Shown: positions 13,801 through 25,036, numbered from the stretch's first letter. The stretch: DNA of 64,000 nt from Apostichopus japonicus (GCF_037975245.1 NC_092567.1:14210876-14274875); one strand, 5' to 3'. Numbers and translations are program-made. Notes: generated by a model from the sequence alone, not told the origin.

Positions 13801-16800
13801 TACTCCCATCTACCTACCTATCTCCCAACATACTCCCATCTACCTACCAATCTCCCAACATACTCCCATCTACCTACCTATCTACCAACGTACTCCCATC
13901 TACCTACCTATCTACCAACATACACCCATCTACCTACCTATCTACCAACGTACTCCCATCTACCTACCTATCTACCAACATACTCCCATCTACCTACCTA
14001 TCTACCAACATACTCCCCATCTACCTACCTATCTCTCAACATACTCCCATCTACCTACCTATCTCCCAACATATCTCCCATCTACCTACCTATCTCTCAA
14101 CATACTCCCATTTACCTACCTATCTCCCAACGTACTCCCATCTACCTACCTATCTACCAACGTACTCCTATCTACCTACCAATCTCCCAACATACTCCCA
14201 TCTACCTACCAATCTCCCAACATACTCCCATCTACCTACCTATCTCTCAACATACTCCCATCTACCTACCTATCTCCCAACATATCTCCCATCTACCTAC
14301 CTATCTCTCAACATACTCCCATCTACCTACCTATCTCCCAACATATCTCCCATCTACCTACCTATCTCTCAACATACTCCCATCTACCTACCTATCTACC
14401 AACATATCTCCCATCTACCTACCTATCTCCCAACGTACTCCCATCTACCTACCTATCTCCCAACATACTCCCATCTACCTACTGTACCTATCTACCAACA
14501 TACTCCCATCTACCTACCTATCTACCAACATACTCCCATCTACCTACCTATCTCCCAACATTCTTCCATCTACCTACTTATTTCCAAACATATCAAATAG
14601 TTTTACATTTTATTGATTATCTCCAAACATCTTTTTTGTAGAATGGTACCAAGGCACCTGTTAGTCAGAAAGAATTAGAGATTAATAAACGAGTACCAGC
14701 TCTGGAGATAACACCCTCATCATCTGAGGAGGAGCTCCGAGAGGCAGCAGCAGACTTGATCAACCTCTTAAAAGATGTCTTTGGTGATATCTTTGATCTT
14801 CAGATGGTGAAGCAAGCCCTGGATAAACAGGTTTGTGTCCTTATTGTATCATGATAGTGCAGCTGAAAGGGTCCGTTAGGGTCCTTAGAAATCAGCAAAT
14901 CATCATATTGGCCAATATGTGGGTTACACTTGCAATTTCAGACTGACCAATCAGACTGACCACACAGACTGGTTCCTTTCTTGTTTTCAGATACAACAAC
15001 TCTCACAAGACATAAATTCAATCTGTGTTGATAACCTCACTCTGCTATTCTTCTGATTCAGACTATATCCTTATTTTATTTTTACATTTTCCCCATATTT
15101 TATAGAAAATTATTAAATTCACTGCTCTCAAGCTCTCAATCTTGAAACATTTAATCTTCATATTTGGGATCAAAGTGTAAGAAGATGGAAATTCTTTTCG
15201 TTCATGTGGATAGTGATCTTCGTGTCTTATCTTCCAGTACGCAGAACTAGATAAGGAGGTACAGAATGAACCCAAGGCTCCGTAAGTAACCACTCAGTTT
15301 TGATATCTTGCTTAAAACAAGTTACTCCATTCATAGACTTGAGCATGAGAGGTTGTAGTATTCATATTGACTTCCAATGACATATCCTGATTGCATTGGT
15401 AGCTTCAAAAAGCAACTCCTAAAGCAATCTAGGAACTTTTATTTCGAATTTGACCGAAACTGATTGGTATAGTCATTAGCAGTTCATGTCATTTGAATTA
15501 TCTTTGTTTTTGCAACTTTCTTTCATTGCAAGGACCAGTCTTATGTTTACTTTTCTACTTCCTAATCATAATAAGATGATCACTTGCATAAATGTAATTG
15601 TGAATAAGATTCTGTTTTCAGTTGTCTCTTTATTTTTATGAAAATTTTTCCCTTCTAGGACTCTTTTCATCCCAGTCGAAGGAAAGTGAGTAAAAGTTGT
15701 ATTTTACCAAATGACCTACTTGAAACTGTAATGTAAAGACACGGTTTTTGTAGTAGAATGTGCAATATGTACAGCATTGTGTAGCAATCTCCTGTTACAA
15801 CTTGTTGAAATACTCATTGAGTTCTACCTTTGTCAGGCATATTAATGTATTGTATAATGCGATCAATAAACACTGAATATATTGCGCACCCATGTACAAA
15901 AGTCACTTGTCGTATATTCCGGGATTTGGTACATATATGTCACCATAATACTCGCTACTGCATGGAGGTTAAATGTGTGATGCTATTATTAATGTTTCAA
16001 TGGAGACTAGTCTTTTCATTCAATCATTGTATAGATACATCACTTGAGTGTTCTGTGCTTGCAGCATATCCATATTTAGCCTTCTTCCAAAGTTTAGCAT
16101 GGACACTCTTGAATCTTAATCTTGTTAATGATTATATCTTCCATTTTAAAGAGTCAAGCAGAGGAAAGAGGAAGCTTGGAATAGAAGCAAAATGGTAAGT
16201 TTGGTTCATGTCAGCTTTGTTATCAAAAATCTTTAAATTTTACATCATCATCATATAGAAATCATGTCTTTAGTTTATAATGAAGTGTTGGCTTTTTAAA
16301 TAAGGACCAAGCATTCCCATCAGCTGATTAAGTAATCCTGTTTGGTTTGACGTAAATTGCAACTATTTTATTCGCAATGGTGTGTGGGTGGGTATGTGTG
16401 TGTATATGTATGTATGTGTGTCTGCTTGTGAACATGATATCTCAAGAACAAGACAGATATGGATCTTACAATATGCCTTGTATGTGGATGCTATGTATCG
16501 AGTCTATGAAGCCTATGGTTTGTAGTGTAGGTCAATGGTCGTTTGGGGTCATGTGAAAATTTGGAAGTATGACATCACAAGAAGGGAAAGTTTGATAGTT
16601 CTGTCTATGAGAATGCCACATTATGAAGAAAAGTGCTTTGTGGTGTGATGTGGAGGTCAAAGGTCATTTGAGATCACCAGATCCGTCAAAAGTGGAAACC
16701 TTGTAAACACAGTATATTGAATAGAGAATCTTTAGACCTGTACATCTGATGCCTACATTCAGTAAATTGATAGTTCCTTACTGCATGTTTGTATTAAACA

Positions 16801-17068
16801 TTCATCATTAGTTCAGATCTTTCAACTCTACAGATCCTTCATTACTACTTATGTCTAGTATTGAATGTACACATCTCATCATTTTTGGAGTGGGTTATGA
16901 ACATTAATAATATTTCCATGTAAAATTTCTGTAAGAGTTGAAAAGTTCCATTTTTTATTTTAATGATAATTTCAGGACACCAGCAGATCATCTTCAGGTT
17001 CCAAGAAGATTATCAAGGAAGGGAGTGTGAAGAATCGATTGGCTATGTTTGAGAATGGGAGAAATTAA
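7854..17068 (+). CDS. Nine-exon gene for a charged coiled-coil protein, possibly actin-associated
   Basis: Exons read from splice sites and phase: 7854-7899, 9151-9258, 12100-12198, 12999-13136, 14642-14830, 15238-15281, 15659-15685, 16152-16194, 16976-17068 (stop at 17066). All junctions are GT-AG and keep frame. From the ATG at 7867 the product is 257 residues, but exon 1 follows a good acceptor, so the start may lie upstream. Residues about 80-126 are a Lys/Glu/Arg-rich helix (EARRKKHEQEEAELNRIKEE) likely to form a coiled coil. Exon 5 ends in LINLLKDVFGDIFDLQMVKQ, which loosely resembles a CUE-type helix bundle. The C-terminus SVKNRLAMFENGRN recalls C-terminal motifs of actin-binding proteins such as nexilin or LIM proteins. 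I do not recognise the gene with certainty; the cytoskeletal role is inference. Introns 2 and 4 are largely minisatellite. Confidence 0.72.
8070..8660 (+). repeat. Degenerate dispersed repeat (caaaggtcatt...aagaaggg type)
   Basis: Phrases such as gtcaaaggtcatt, accttgtaaac and caagaagggaagcttggat recur at loose intervals of about 120 bases. The same phrases appear at 16,430-16,790, in reverse orientation at 30,470-31,080, and at 58,180-58,500. It is intronic here and non-coding. Confidence 0.6.
8828..8970 (+). repeat. Tandem duplication of about 70 bp
   Basis: Two near-identical units begin with taaaattttagactaggcc and end in ctactttgtaaat. It lies within intron 1 of the gene starting at 7854. 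Confidence 0.85.
9500..10004 (+). repeat. 53-bp minisatellite, left half of a split array
   Basis: The unit contains cagacatcccctctgtaatg, then tgttatcacatccctcatct and a tattgg end. The array stops abruptly at a TTAA (10,005-10,008), where a 1.25-kb element begins, and resumes at 11,262. Variant units carrying TTAA in place of GTAA occur further along the array, which explains the insertion site. Confidence 0.9.
10009..11261. mobile_element. 1,253-bp TTAA-flanked element inserted in the minisatellite
   Basis: The left end reads AAGGATTGTCTGGTGG and the right end, reverse-complemented, AGGAATTGTCTGGTGG. TTAA lies at 10,005-10,008 and again at 11,262-11,265, and the same minisatellite flanks both sides, which fixes the boundaries. 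Inside, about 220 bases are present twice with a 278-bp offset (about 10,275-10,500 and 10,553-10,775). The longest internal frame (10,316-10,792, minus, 158 codons) spans both copies and matches no transposase I know. Probably a non-autonomous piggyBac-like element; the superfamily is inferred from the TTAA. Confidence 0.85.
11262..12040 (+). repeat. 53-bp minisatellite, right half of the split array
   Basis: About 15 further copies of the same unit as at 9,500-10,004. The later copies share a subvariant (ctcagtattaattggcag), suggesting recent local amplification. The array ends about 60 bases before the acceptor of the exon at 12,100. Confidence 0.9.
13285..14595 (+). repeat. 30-bp minisatellite, about 43 copies, in intron 4
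   Basis: The unit is catactcccatctacctacc followed by tatctaccaa, with a/t and c/t variants (acctaccaatctccc). It fills the intron between the exons at 12,999 and 14,642. Because 30 is divisible by three it stays open for 471 codons as a Leu-Pro-Thr-Tyr repeat, which is not evidence of coding. Confidence 0.92.
16380..16790 (+). repeat. Dispersed repeat of the aagaaggg type, with a GT-rich lead-in
   Basis: A (GT)-rich segment (gtgtgtgggtgggtatgtgtg) is followed by tatctcaagaac, gaagggaaag and ggtcaaaggtcatttg, the same phrases as at 8,070-8,660. It lies in the last intron of the gene ending at 17,068. Confidence 0.6.
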
Positions 17069-17539
17069 ATGGTGAGAATTAGCTCATTACTTGACAGGAA
17101 AGATCACCAGTAAAACTGTTTACCCAAAAGAAACATGCCATGGACATGAATATCAAAGATCACCACAACGTGAATAGTTCCATTAGCAGTGGGATGAACA
17201 ACATAGTATCGGTGAACATAGTACCTGCCGCCAGTTTGGTATTCATGAGCAAACAAACACATATTGTTATGGTAATTTCAGGAAATGATTAATTTTGTCA
17301 ACCTGAGCATTCTAACAACATTTATCTGGTGTTATTGACAGCTGCTACCAGAAATGAGTTGAAGTTTCCTCTCTCCAAAACTCACAGGGCATTGAACCTT
17401 TGAATAGTTATTAACAGGTACCGTATGTTGTTCATATTTCTCAATAGCCCCATCACTACACGTTGTGATTAATCATGATCTCACCTTTCACCTTTCTTTA
17501 CAGATCCCTCACTACACTCACTGAGAGATGTCTGACTGA

Positions 17540-18055
17540 ACTTCGTTGCCTAACTAAATCTGACTAATCTGCACGGGGTGATGCTTGACTTAATCTGACT
17601 GAACTTTTACAGGGCGATGCTTGACTTAATCTGACTAAACTTTTACAGGGTGATGCTTGACTTAATCTGACTTATCTATACAGGGTGATGCCTAACTAAA
17701 TCTGACTAATCTGTACAGGGTGATGCTTGACTTAATCTGACTAAACTTTTACAGGGCGATTCTTGACTTAATCTGAATAAACTTTTACAGGGCGATGCTT
17801 GACTTAATCTGACTGAACTTTTACAGAGCAATGCTTGACTAAATCTGTCTAAACTTTTACAGGGCGATGCTTGACTTAATCTGACTGAACTTTTACAGGG
17901 CGGTGCTTGACTCAATCTGACTAAACTTTTACAGGGCGATGCTTGACTCAATCTGACTAAACTTTTACAGGGTGATGCCTAACTGAATATGACTAATCTG
18001 TACAGGGTGATTCTTGACTTAATCTGAATAAACTTTTACAGGGCGATGCTTGACG
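17540..18055 (+). repeat. 36-bp minisatellite, about 14 copies
   Basis: The unit is gggcgatgcttgacttaatc then tgactgaacttttaca, with point variants. It begins about 470 bases after the stop codon at 17,066-17,068 and may lie in the 3' untranslated region or just beyond it. Confidence 0.88.
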
Positions 18056-19380
18056 TTCACCATTCTAGCTCTGTAGCTTTTCCTTCTTTAACAGTTTGTA
18101 GATAACCATCTTTTCTTCTTATATATTTCTATATTTATTTATTAGTTTAATAATTAAGAGTAGCTAATGTAGAAAGTCTTTCATTTTATAAAGCATTTCT
18201 TTAGCCTTTTTGATTTATTATTATTTGAACATTGCCATTCCTTAATCTGTTTATATCTGATTTCAAATCATTCCTCCCTTTGAACTCACAACTGTATACA
18301 GTACTGTTGAAGTATTGCTCATGAAACTCTAGTACCAAAGGCTTATCAGCTCGAAACACGTTTAATTAGTAAATGACCTATGTTGGAATCTTAAATTACT
18401 CTGTTTATGATGTAACATTTCAACAAAACTATTTGATACTGCTTTGAAATATGTGTTTTATTGTTCCAGCTCTTTATTTGATGTTCTTTGCCTGACAGAG
18501 TTCTCTGACACAATTTGCCACAGTTTCATATTACTTTGATACCATTAGTACTGTTTAGGTATTTTCATCATATTACTTTGATACCATTAGAACTGGTTAG
18601 CTATTTTCAAGCATTTCTGATTTTCGGTCAGTGAGAATTTTGGCTCCTTTTTTGCCATTTGAAAAATAATATTAAAAATAATAGTTAATAGTTAAAAATA
18701 TTTTCTGAATTTTATTTTCGAACACAAGCAGTCTGCTGCCTAGTAATAAATAGATTCATTTTAAATAAATGTTTGTTTTTGTTTTTGGTTCCTTGCTGAA
18801 AGCAAATGAACCTTTGTAGTCACGCGGGATGCATGTGCGCGTGCGTGTGTGTGGGTGGGTGTACGTGGGTGACACTCTCGCATTGGACTTAACCTGTTTC
18901 AACGCAACATACAGAGTAAACCATTTACCTTAGACTACTGTTGATTAATTAATAATCTTACCTCGTGTACGTTCAGTAAGACATCTACTTCTGACTTAAC
19001 TCGTTTTCTGTCATCTCATTTCATGGAATGATGAAAACCTCAGAAGGACAGACGGACGATTTTTTTCACTGTTAGCCAATTTGTCTAGCCACAAATGTAA
19101 GTCAAAATCAGTGATAGCACCATATTGCATCTAAACCCCCTTTAAAAAAAAGGAAGTTGTACTAAAAAATAATAAACTCAAAATGTCCCCGTCTGCTTAA
19201 GTCTGAACCTTCACGGAGTTCATTGAAGCAGTCTCCTATGTAGGGTTAACGGGGGGTCATCCCCGTATTTTTTATATATTTTTTTATTTAGACGTCAAAT
19301 GGTGCATCATTTTGAGGAATATTTAGATTATAAGTTAGGCCTAGAGAAGTAGCTCTAAACGCAAGGTTTTACTTTAAACA
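18056..19380. other. Intergenic, no gene recognised
   Basis: A two-copy duplication of about 45 bp (catattactttgataccatt) lies at about 18,525-18,600, and a short GT/GC-rich run at about 18,825-18,870. Nothing else is supported. Confidence 0.5.
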
Positions 19381-19803
19381 ATCTTTATGTGGAGAAGTTA
19401 AAAAGGGAGGAGGAAGGGTACACCCATGGTAGTGGTCCTATTCTTCCCCAGCAGAATGCAACATTACCTGACTGAACCGTTTGATCTGACGATCGTAGGT
19501 ACGGACCGTTCACTCTAAGACGACCCCACCTCCTCCCCCTTTTGTTGTTGTGAATGCTACTGGTCCCTAGCCTAACCATAACTGGATAATGTGGTCCAAC
19601 AATGGTTAACTTGTGATCCATTTCATAGATCACAGGTCTGTGCGCCTTGCTTTGTTTCTGACCTCTTTTTTAATAACCGACCATTTACTAGCCAAGACAT
19701 GGGAAGACAGCCATTTACTAGCCAGAACATGGGAAGATAATGATGAATTACAAACTTTAAATTCACCATGACGTCATACGGCCTTATTTGCTTCACAATT
19801 ATG

Positions 19804-19979
19804 TAACGCCGAAAGGGAAATGTATTATGTTGTTTACGTATTTTGACCTCATATAAGTGAAGAGCGCCGCCAGCATCAAAGGAGACAACAACATCAAAGG
19901 AGACAATGACGTTGGAAGAGACAACATTATGACGGACAGCATAAATAAACAACATAATGCATTACCCTTTCGGCGTTCC
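19804..19979. mobile_element. Small MITE of about 175 bp with 30-bp inverted ends
   Basis: The left end starts AACGCCGAAAGGGAAATG and continues attatgttgttta; the right end ends taaacaacataatgcattac followed by CCTTTCGGCGTT, its reverse complement with two or three changes. Direct repeats of aacatcaaaggagaca sit inside. I could not identify a target duplication. Confidence 0.65.
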
Positions 19980-20750
19980 ATACACGCTGGGTTAACAGAC
20001 TGTGAGTAGCGATACAGCGTGCAAAAATCAATCAAACTGAGATTTGTCATAAAACATTCTTAGATATTTCCGGAGAAGGCTATCGCAAAAAGGAAATGTC
20101 GGAAGAGTTGTCAAGAGGCTCTAACTACATTTATTTACACTGAGACTGATACGATGAAATGAGTAAAATAATAATGATACAATTTTCAGCAAATTAATGA
20201 CTAAAAACAATGTATCTTAACTATATCTTTGCACTACCGTTCAGTGCAAGTTAAATCCCCCCTTCCCCAAATAAAAGAAAGAATACGGTACATCTCGGAA
20301 ACTTTCAAGGAATTTTATAAGTTATCCTGCCTGAAAAATTGACTTTGGTTCCTTATAAGGATCTCCTGATCAGAATTTACCCCATTATATGTAATACCAC
20401 CTTGAAACAGTAAAATACACAGATAATTTGGCATCATTTGCCGATGCAGGGAATATTTAAAGAATTAGACATTTTAGCCGATGTAGAGATAAGTTCAAGA
20501 ATTAGCCAAACATGACCTTGTACCGAAGTTGTCCCTCCAAGGCCACCTCATGACCGATCCATCATCTACACCATTTGGAATTGTCAACTCTGGCCTCCCA
20601 TGGAGCTATAAACAGAGCTCCATGGTCCTCCAAAGTTGCCGAATGAATGAAATGATACCTTTCCAACTCGTCATTCACTTGCTGAATTCCTCTAGCTACC
20701 GATACCCAGATTTAGATCAAACAATGCAACAAATTAATATTGCCTATAAC

Positions 20751-21125
20751 CAGTGGCGTAGGAAGGTACTTTTGAGTGGGGGGGGGGGCTGAAGACTGAT
20801 GGCCGGCCTGGGGGAGGGGTCTAAGGGGAGGGGGTGTCCCCCTCCCCTTTGGAATTTTTTGCATTTCCAGGTGGCCTCAGATGCAATTTGGTGCAATATA
20901 GCACACTTCAACACCCACTCCATTTTGTAAACTTAATTTTGTATTTTCACCTGGCCTTAGATGCAATTTGGTGCTCCAAATGAGATTTTTTTCTCATTTG
21001 GAAATGAAAAAGGGGTTTTCTGACCTGCGAACCGGGGGGGCGGAATGATACTTCCGCCCCTCCACATTTTTCACTGGGGGGCTGGCGCCCCCCCCCCCCC
21101 AGCCCCCCTGGTTCCTACGCCCTTG
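20751..21125. mobile_element. 375-bp hAT-type MITE with 8-bp target duplication, copy 1
   Basis: The ends read CAGTGGCGTAGGAA and, reverse-complemented, CAAGGGCGTAGGAA; CAGTGGCG is a typical hAT terminus. The duplication CCTATAAC is perfect at 20,743-20,750 and 21,126-21,133. The interior has poly-G and poly-C tracts next to both ends and a central ctccaaatgaga / tctcatttgga hairpin. Non-coding. Confidence 0.92.
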
Positions 21126-21421
21126 CCTATAACACATTCACTGAGCAAGTACTGTTTATGCAGAAGTCTAGTTTGCGAAAAAAAACTTGAATGAGGGCGC
21201 TTTGATCGTTGCAATATACACTATACTTGTTGATATGTTTATATTTAGACACCTACTATGTAATATTTGTTTGCTCTGGTGATATCACTCTGAATACAGA
21301 TCATCAAAGAACATCTTCTCTGTAATCATCTCTTGCAGCAAGCTTACTAGAGACCGCACTTAACTTAATTACACTGATCCTCGTCCTTAGACACAAAAGT
21401 AGCCGCACGGTGTACAGTGCT

Positions 21422-23312
21422 ACGGAGAGCCAAACGTTCCATAAATGTCGAAAAAGAAAGTGAAGTGTCCAAGTTAATATATATATGTCCAATTCGATAT
21501 CAACATGTTACAATTCTATATCAGCATGTTACAATTCCATATGAACATGTCGAAACAAAATACAATATGCCATTGCGTCTATCAACATGTCAAGTTCAGC
21601 ATCAGCATGTCGAAAACTTGTAACAGCATGACACGTACTACACTGGTCATGTCAACATGCTATATTTACGTCGTGCTATAATTTTGGCACTTCGGCGCGC
21701 GCCAACGTTTCGTATATGTCGAGATTTATTTCAGTATGTCCAAAACTTGTGTCAGCATGGTGAGTGAAGAGTAGTGAAGTATTGCCATGACAACGTTGCA
21801 CATGGTTCGTGTCGTTCACACGGTACTATGGTTGAATATACGTTTTAAACTGCTGCAGTAGGTGAAAAATATACCATTGAAAATATCTTCAAGCCCTTAT
21901 TCGTATTAGTCGCGCCAAAGCTTTGTCCAAACAAAGCAGTTCATTTAATATAATCATTCATAATGAATGTTTTGCAAGAAACTTTTTCTTCCATACCGCG
22001 TTTGGTTGGAGAAATAAACCAATGCGTCAAAGAAAACCAGCTTTCGATAGCACCACGCCTCTGAACTCGTTTAGAGGCAACGTTAGAATAAGAGTATGCA
22101 TACCCTAACTTTAGCCTTAGTCTAGGCATTGCCTAACTTAGCATAGGCTAAATACAAGTAGAACTTAGTTGAAGTAAATCCCAAAGACAGAGCACGGACT
22201 GGATCAAAGGGAGAAAGGGGCCTAGTCAGTGGCGTAGGAAGGTAGTTTTGAGTGGGGGGGGGGGCTGAAGACTGATGGCCGGCTTGGGGGAGGGGTCTAA
22301 GGGGAGGGGGTCCCCCTCCCCTTTGGATTTTTTTTGCATTTCCAGGTGGCTTCAGATGTAATTTGGTGCAATATAGCACACTTCAACACCCACTCCATTT
22401 TGTAAACATAATTTTGTATTTTCACCTGGCCTTAGATGCAATTTGGGGCTCCAAATGAGATTTTTTTTCTCATTTGGAAATGAAAAAGGGGTTTTCTGAC
22501 TTGCGAAGTGGGGGCGGAATGACACTTCCGCCCCTCCACATTTTTCACTGGGGGGGGGGGGCTGGCGCCCCCCAGTCCCCCCGGTTCCTACGCCCTTGGG
22601 CCTAGTGAAATTTCCCCAAGAATATTCTTACAAACTTTCAATTATTATCGGCAAATTTGAATGTAGCCTATGCTGAAATTGTAATTTGAGAAAGGGGGAA
22701 TAGACTGAGCAGTGAACGGATGTGTACGGTGTATTTAGCATCGATGGAACTGGAAATTGGCAGTTTTGTAGTATAGTGAACTAGCCTGTCAATTCCTCAC
22801 CGTTGTCGGTATCGATGCTGAACGTCCAGGCCGACTTTGTTCATAAAATTAATTCAACGCAAATTCTTACTCTGATGGTATTTGGGATGGTGTGCAAAGG
22901 TCCGGCAAATATTATCTCGCACAAAGTCTTCAACGTGATCCCTATGGCTTGAATATTTTATTTCCTTCTCTCAACATGCTGACACAAGTTTTGGACATAT
23001 TGAAATAAATCTCGACATATACGAAACGTTGGCGCGCGCCGAAGTGCCAAAATTATAGCACGACGTAAATATAGCATGTTGACATGGCCAGTGTAGTACG
23101 TGTCATGCTGTTACAAGTTTTCGACATGCTGATGCTGAATTTGACATGTTGATAGACGCAATGGCATATTGTATTTTGTTTCGACATGTTCATATGGAGT
23201 TGTAACATGTTGATATCGAATTGTAACATGTTGATATCGAATTGGACATATATATATTAACTTGGACACTTCACTTTCTTTTTCGACATTTATGGAACGT
23301 TTGGCTCTCCGT
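21422..23312. mobile_element. 1,891-bp element with inverted repeats of about 338 bp and 8-bp target duplication
   Basis: The arms (about 21,422-21,757 and 22,976-23,312) are reverse complements with few differences, beginning ACGGAGAGCCAAACGTTCC. The duplication ACAGTGCT is perfect at 21,414-21,421 and 23,313-23,320. The arms contain many sub-terminal copies of a (c/g)aacatgt(c/t) motif about 20-30 bases apart, as expected of transposase binding sites. The interior has no recognisable transposase and hosts a nested hAT-type MITE at 22,227-22,598. Eight-base duplication fits hAT or foldback-like elements. Confidence 0.9.
22227..22598. mobile_element. 372-bp hAT-type MITE, copy 2, nested
   Basis: Same family and orientation as 20,751-21,125, with very similar sequence. 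It is flanked by a perfect 8-bp duplication GGCCTAGT (22,219-22,226 and 22,599-22,606). It lies inside the 1,891-bp inverted-repeat element, so it inserted later. Confidence 0.92.
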
Positions 23313-23531
23313 ACAGTGCTTCATTTCACATTGTGCTATTCACCAGTCCAATATTAAATATGTTTGAACATGCGCATGCACCCTATAGATAATCTAAGGC
23401 TGATAATATCCTTTATGTCACTTCCGTATACAGGACATATTTGATAATCAGTAATTAGCATAACCTCGGCGTCTAGGCCTGCATCAAGTGTTAAGGACAA
23501 AGCGTGATACTAATGAATTTTGTTTGGAGCG

Positions 23532-24914
23532 ATGGCATTAACGTATTGTCAGAAAGTTTTGCTTACTTTACTCGTGCAAGTGATTTTGGTTTGTGTTTAT
23601 GCTTGCATGTTCTATAATCCTTTGTTAAGGTTGAACCCTTTTCCACGACGTGACAACGACGATTTAATATCCTCGGAATCCCACATGTTTCCAAGTTCTT
23701 CATTAAACGAACACTTTTTTCGAGGTTCGCAGACACCTTGCAGGACGGTAACTGGAAGAGCAAGTTGCTCGGATAAGAAAACAACGAACTGCATCAGGAT
23801 AACTGTTATTGGTCTGTGTGGCGGTTGGAGTACTGCGCTGAGGGCTCTGCCTGTAACAGTCTCATGTCCCAAGCTGAAGGATACTGCAGTTGTTCTAGAA
23901 CACGTGGGAACGCCGAGCTCGATCACTGAATCGAACATTGTCTTATTTTCATTCGTCGCTGATTACATGAATATGGATGTATGGAGACGATTACGAAAGT
24001 ATAGGCCATCGGATCAAATGTGGGTCTTTCAAACGGAAGAAAGCCCTTATTACGCCATAGGTTTACTACCTCCGTGGATATTCCGTAACGATTCCTACGA
24101 TATTTCAAATACATACCGGACTAACGCCGATATATATTCACCGTACGGAAATTACGAACCTTTCCGCAACGAAGAGGCAAATCAGGTTAATCTACCATTA
24201 GTAAATTTAGCTAATAAAACTCGCTTTATGATTTGGATTAGCAGTCACTGTGAAACTCTTCAATGGGATCGAACAGCTTTTGTTAAAGATCTGCAGAAAG
24301 TGATGAAAGTGGATATATTTGGAAAGTGCGGCAATAATTCACTTTGCAAAAATAAATGGGAGCAGAGTTGTGCCCAAAAAGTCGATGATTTTGTTCAAAC
24401 TTATAAGTTTTCACTTGCATTAGAAAACTGTTGTTGTGAGGATTATATAACAGAGAAACTGTGGCACACCTTAACGATTGGGGTTGTCCCTGTGGTGATT
24501 GGACCTCATCTTAATAATTACAAAAAGTTGGTACCACCAGGTTCATTCATTCATATTGATCAGTTTGAATCTGTCGAGAATCTCAAAATTTATTTGGAAT
24601 ATTTGGATCAAAATGACACTGCTTACCTAGAATACTTTCAATGGAAGACCAAAGGTACCGTCCATGAACATACCATTAAAGAACATTATCAAAATCACCT
24701 TTCAGATAACATAATGTGTGCCATAGTTGACCAATATACAGAACGGAGATTGAAAAAGAATACAACAGGTACAGCAAGTACCCATTTTGAAATGTTTGAC
24801 CCATATGGTCCGGAGTGGAAGGGAACATGTTATAGTTGTGGAGAAAATCAATGGATCAAAAACTATGAGTACCCTCCGAATCACAAGAGAAAGAGTAAAC
24901 GAATTTGGAATTGA
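23532..24914 (+). CDS. Alpha-1,3-fucosyltransferase-like (GT10), intronless
   Basis: A complete single-exon frame of 460 residues for a Golgi type II membrane enzyme that would transfer fucose from GDP-fucose to GlcNAc- or galactose-containing glycans. The first ATG after an in-frame stop (23,514) is at 23,532. A short cytosolic tail precedes one hydrophobic segment (about residues 8-28, VLLTLLVQVILVCVYACMF), then a stem. GT10 motifs are in order: YRTNADIYSPYG (about 195-206), KTRFMIWISSHC (about 229-240), VDIFGKCG, and the donor-site block FSLALENCCCEDYITEKLW (about 292-310) followed by GVVPVVIGP and PPGSFIHIDQF. Several N-glycosylation sequons are present. Length is close to the family norm. 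The family is clear; the exact linkage and acceptor cannot be told. The 1.9-kb transposon ends 220 bases upstream. Confidence 0.93.
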   Translation: MALTYCQKVLLTLLVQVILVCVYACMFYNPLLRLNPFPRRDNDDLISSESHMFPSSSLNEHFFRGSQTPCRTVTGRASCSDKKTTNCIRITVIGLCGGWSTALRALPVTVSCPKLKDTAVVLEHVGTPSSITESNIVLFSFVADYMNMDVWRRLRKYRPSDQMWVFQTEESPYYAIGLLPPWIFRNDSYDISNTYRTNADIYSPYGNYEPFRNEEANQVNLPLVNLANKTRFMIWISSHCETLQWDRTAFVKDLQKVMKVDIFGKCGNNSLCKNKWEQSCAQKVDDFVQTYKFSLALENCCCEDYITEKLWHTLTIGVVPVVIGPHLNNYKKLVPPGSFIHIDQFESVENLKIYLEYLDQNDTAYLEYFQWKTKGTVHEHTIKEHYQNHLSDNIMCAIVDQYTERRLKKNTTGTASTHFEMFDPYGPEWKGTCYSCGENQWIKNYEYPPNHKRKSKRIWN

Positions 24915-25036
24915 TAACCACAGAACGCCATATATTCATGCGACGCTACTAGTTATAGCGTCCATGCATGGGACGCCATAGTTACAGAGTCCACAGATAA
25001 ACACTCTTGTACGTATACAGTGTATATTCACATAGC

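Noticed and set aside
13201-14616. A 471-codon open frame of repeated Leu-Pro-Thr-Tyr
   Set aside because: It is entirely the 30-bp minisatellite; any array whose unit is a multiple of three stays open. It lies in an intron between in-phase exons.
23520-23531. Upstream start for the fucosyltransferase at 23,520
   Set aside because: The codon there is TTG; the first ATG after the in-frame stop is at 23,532.
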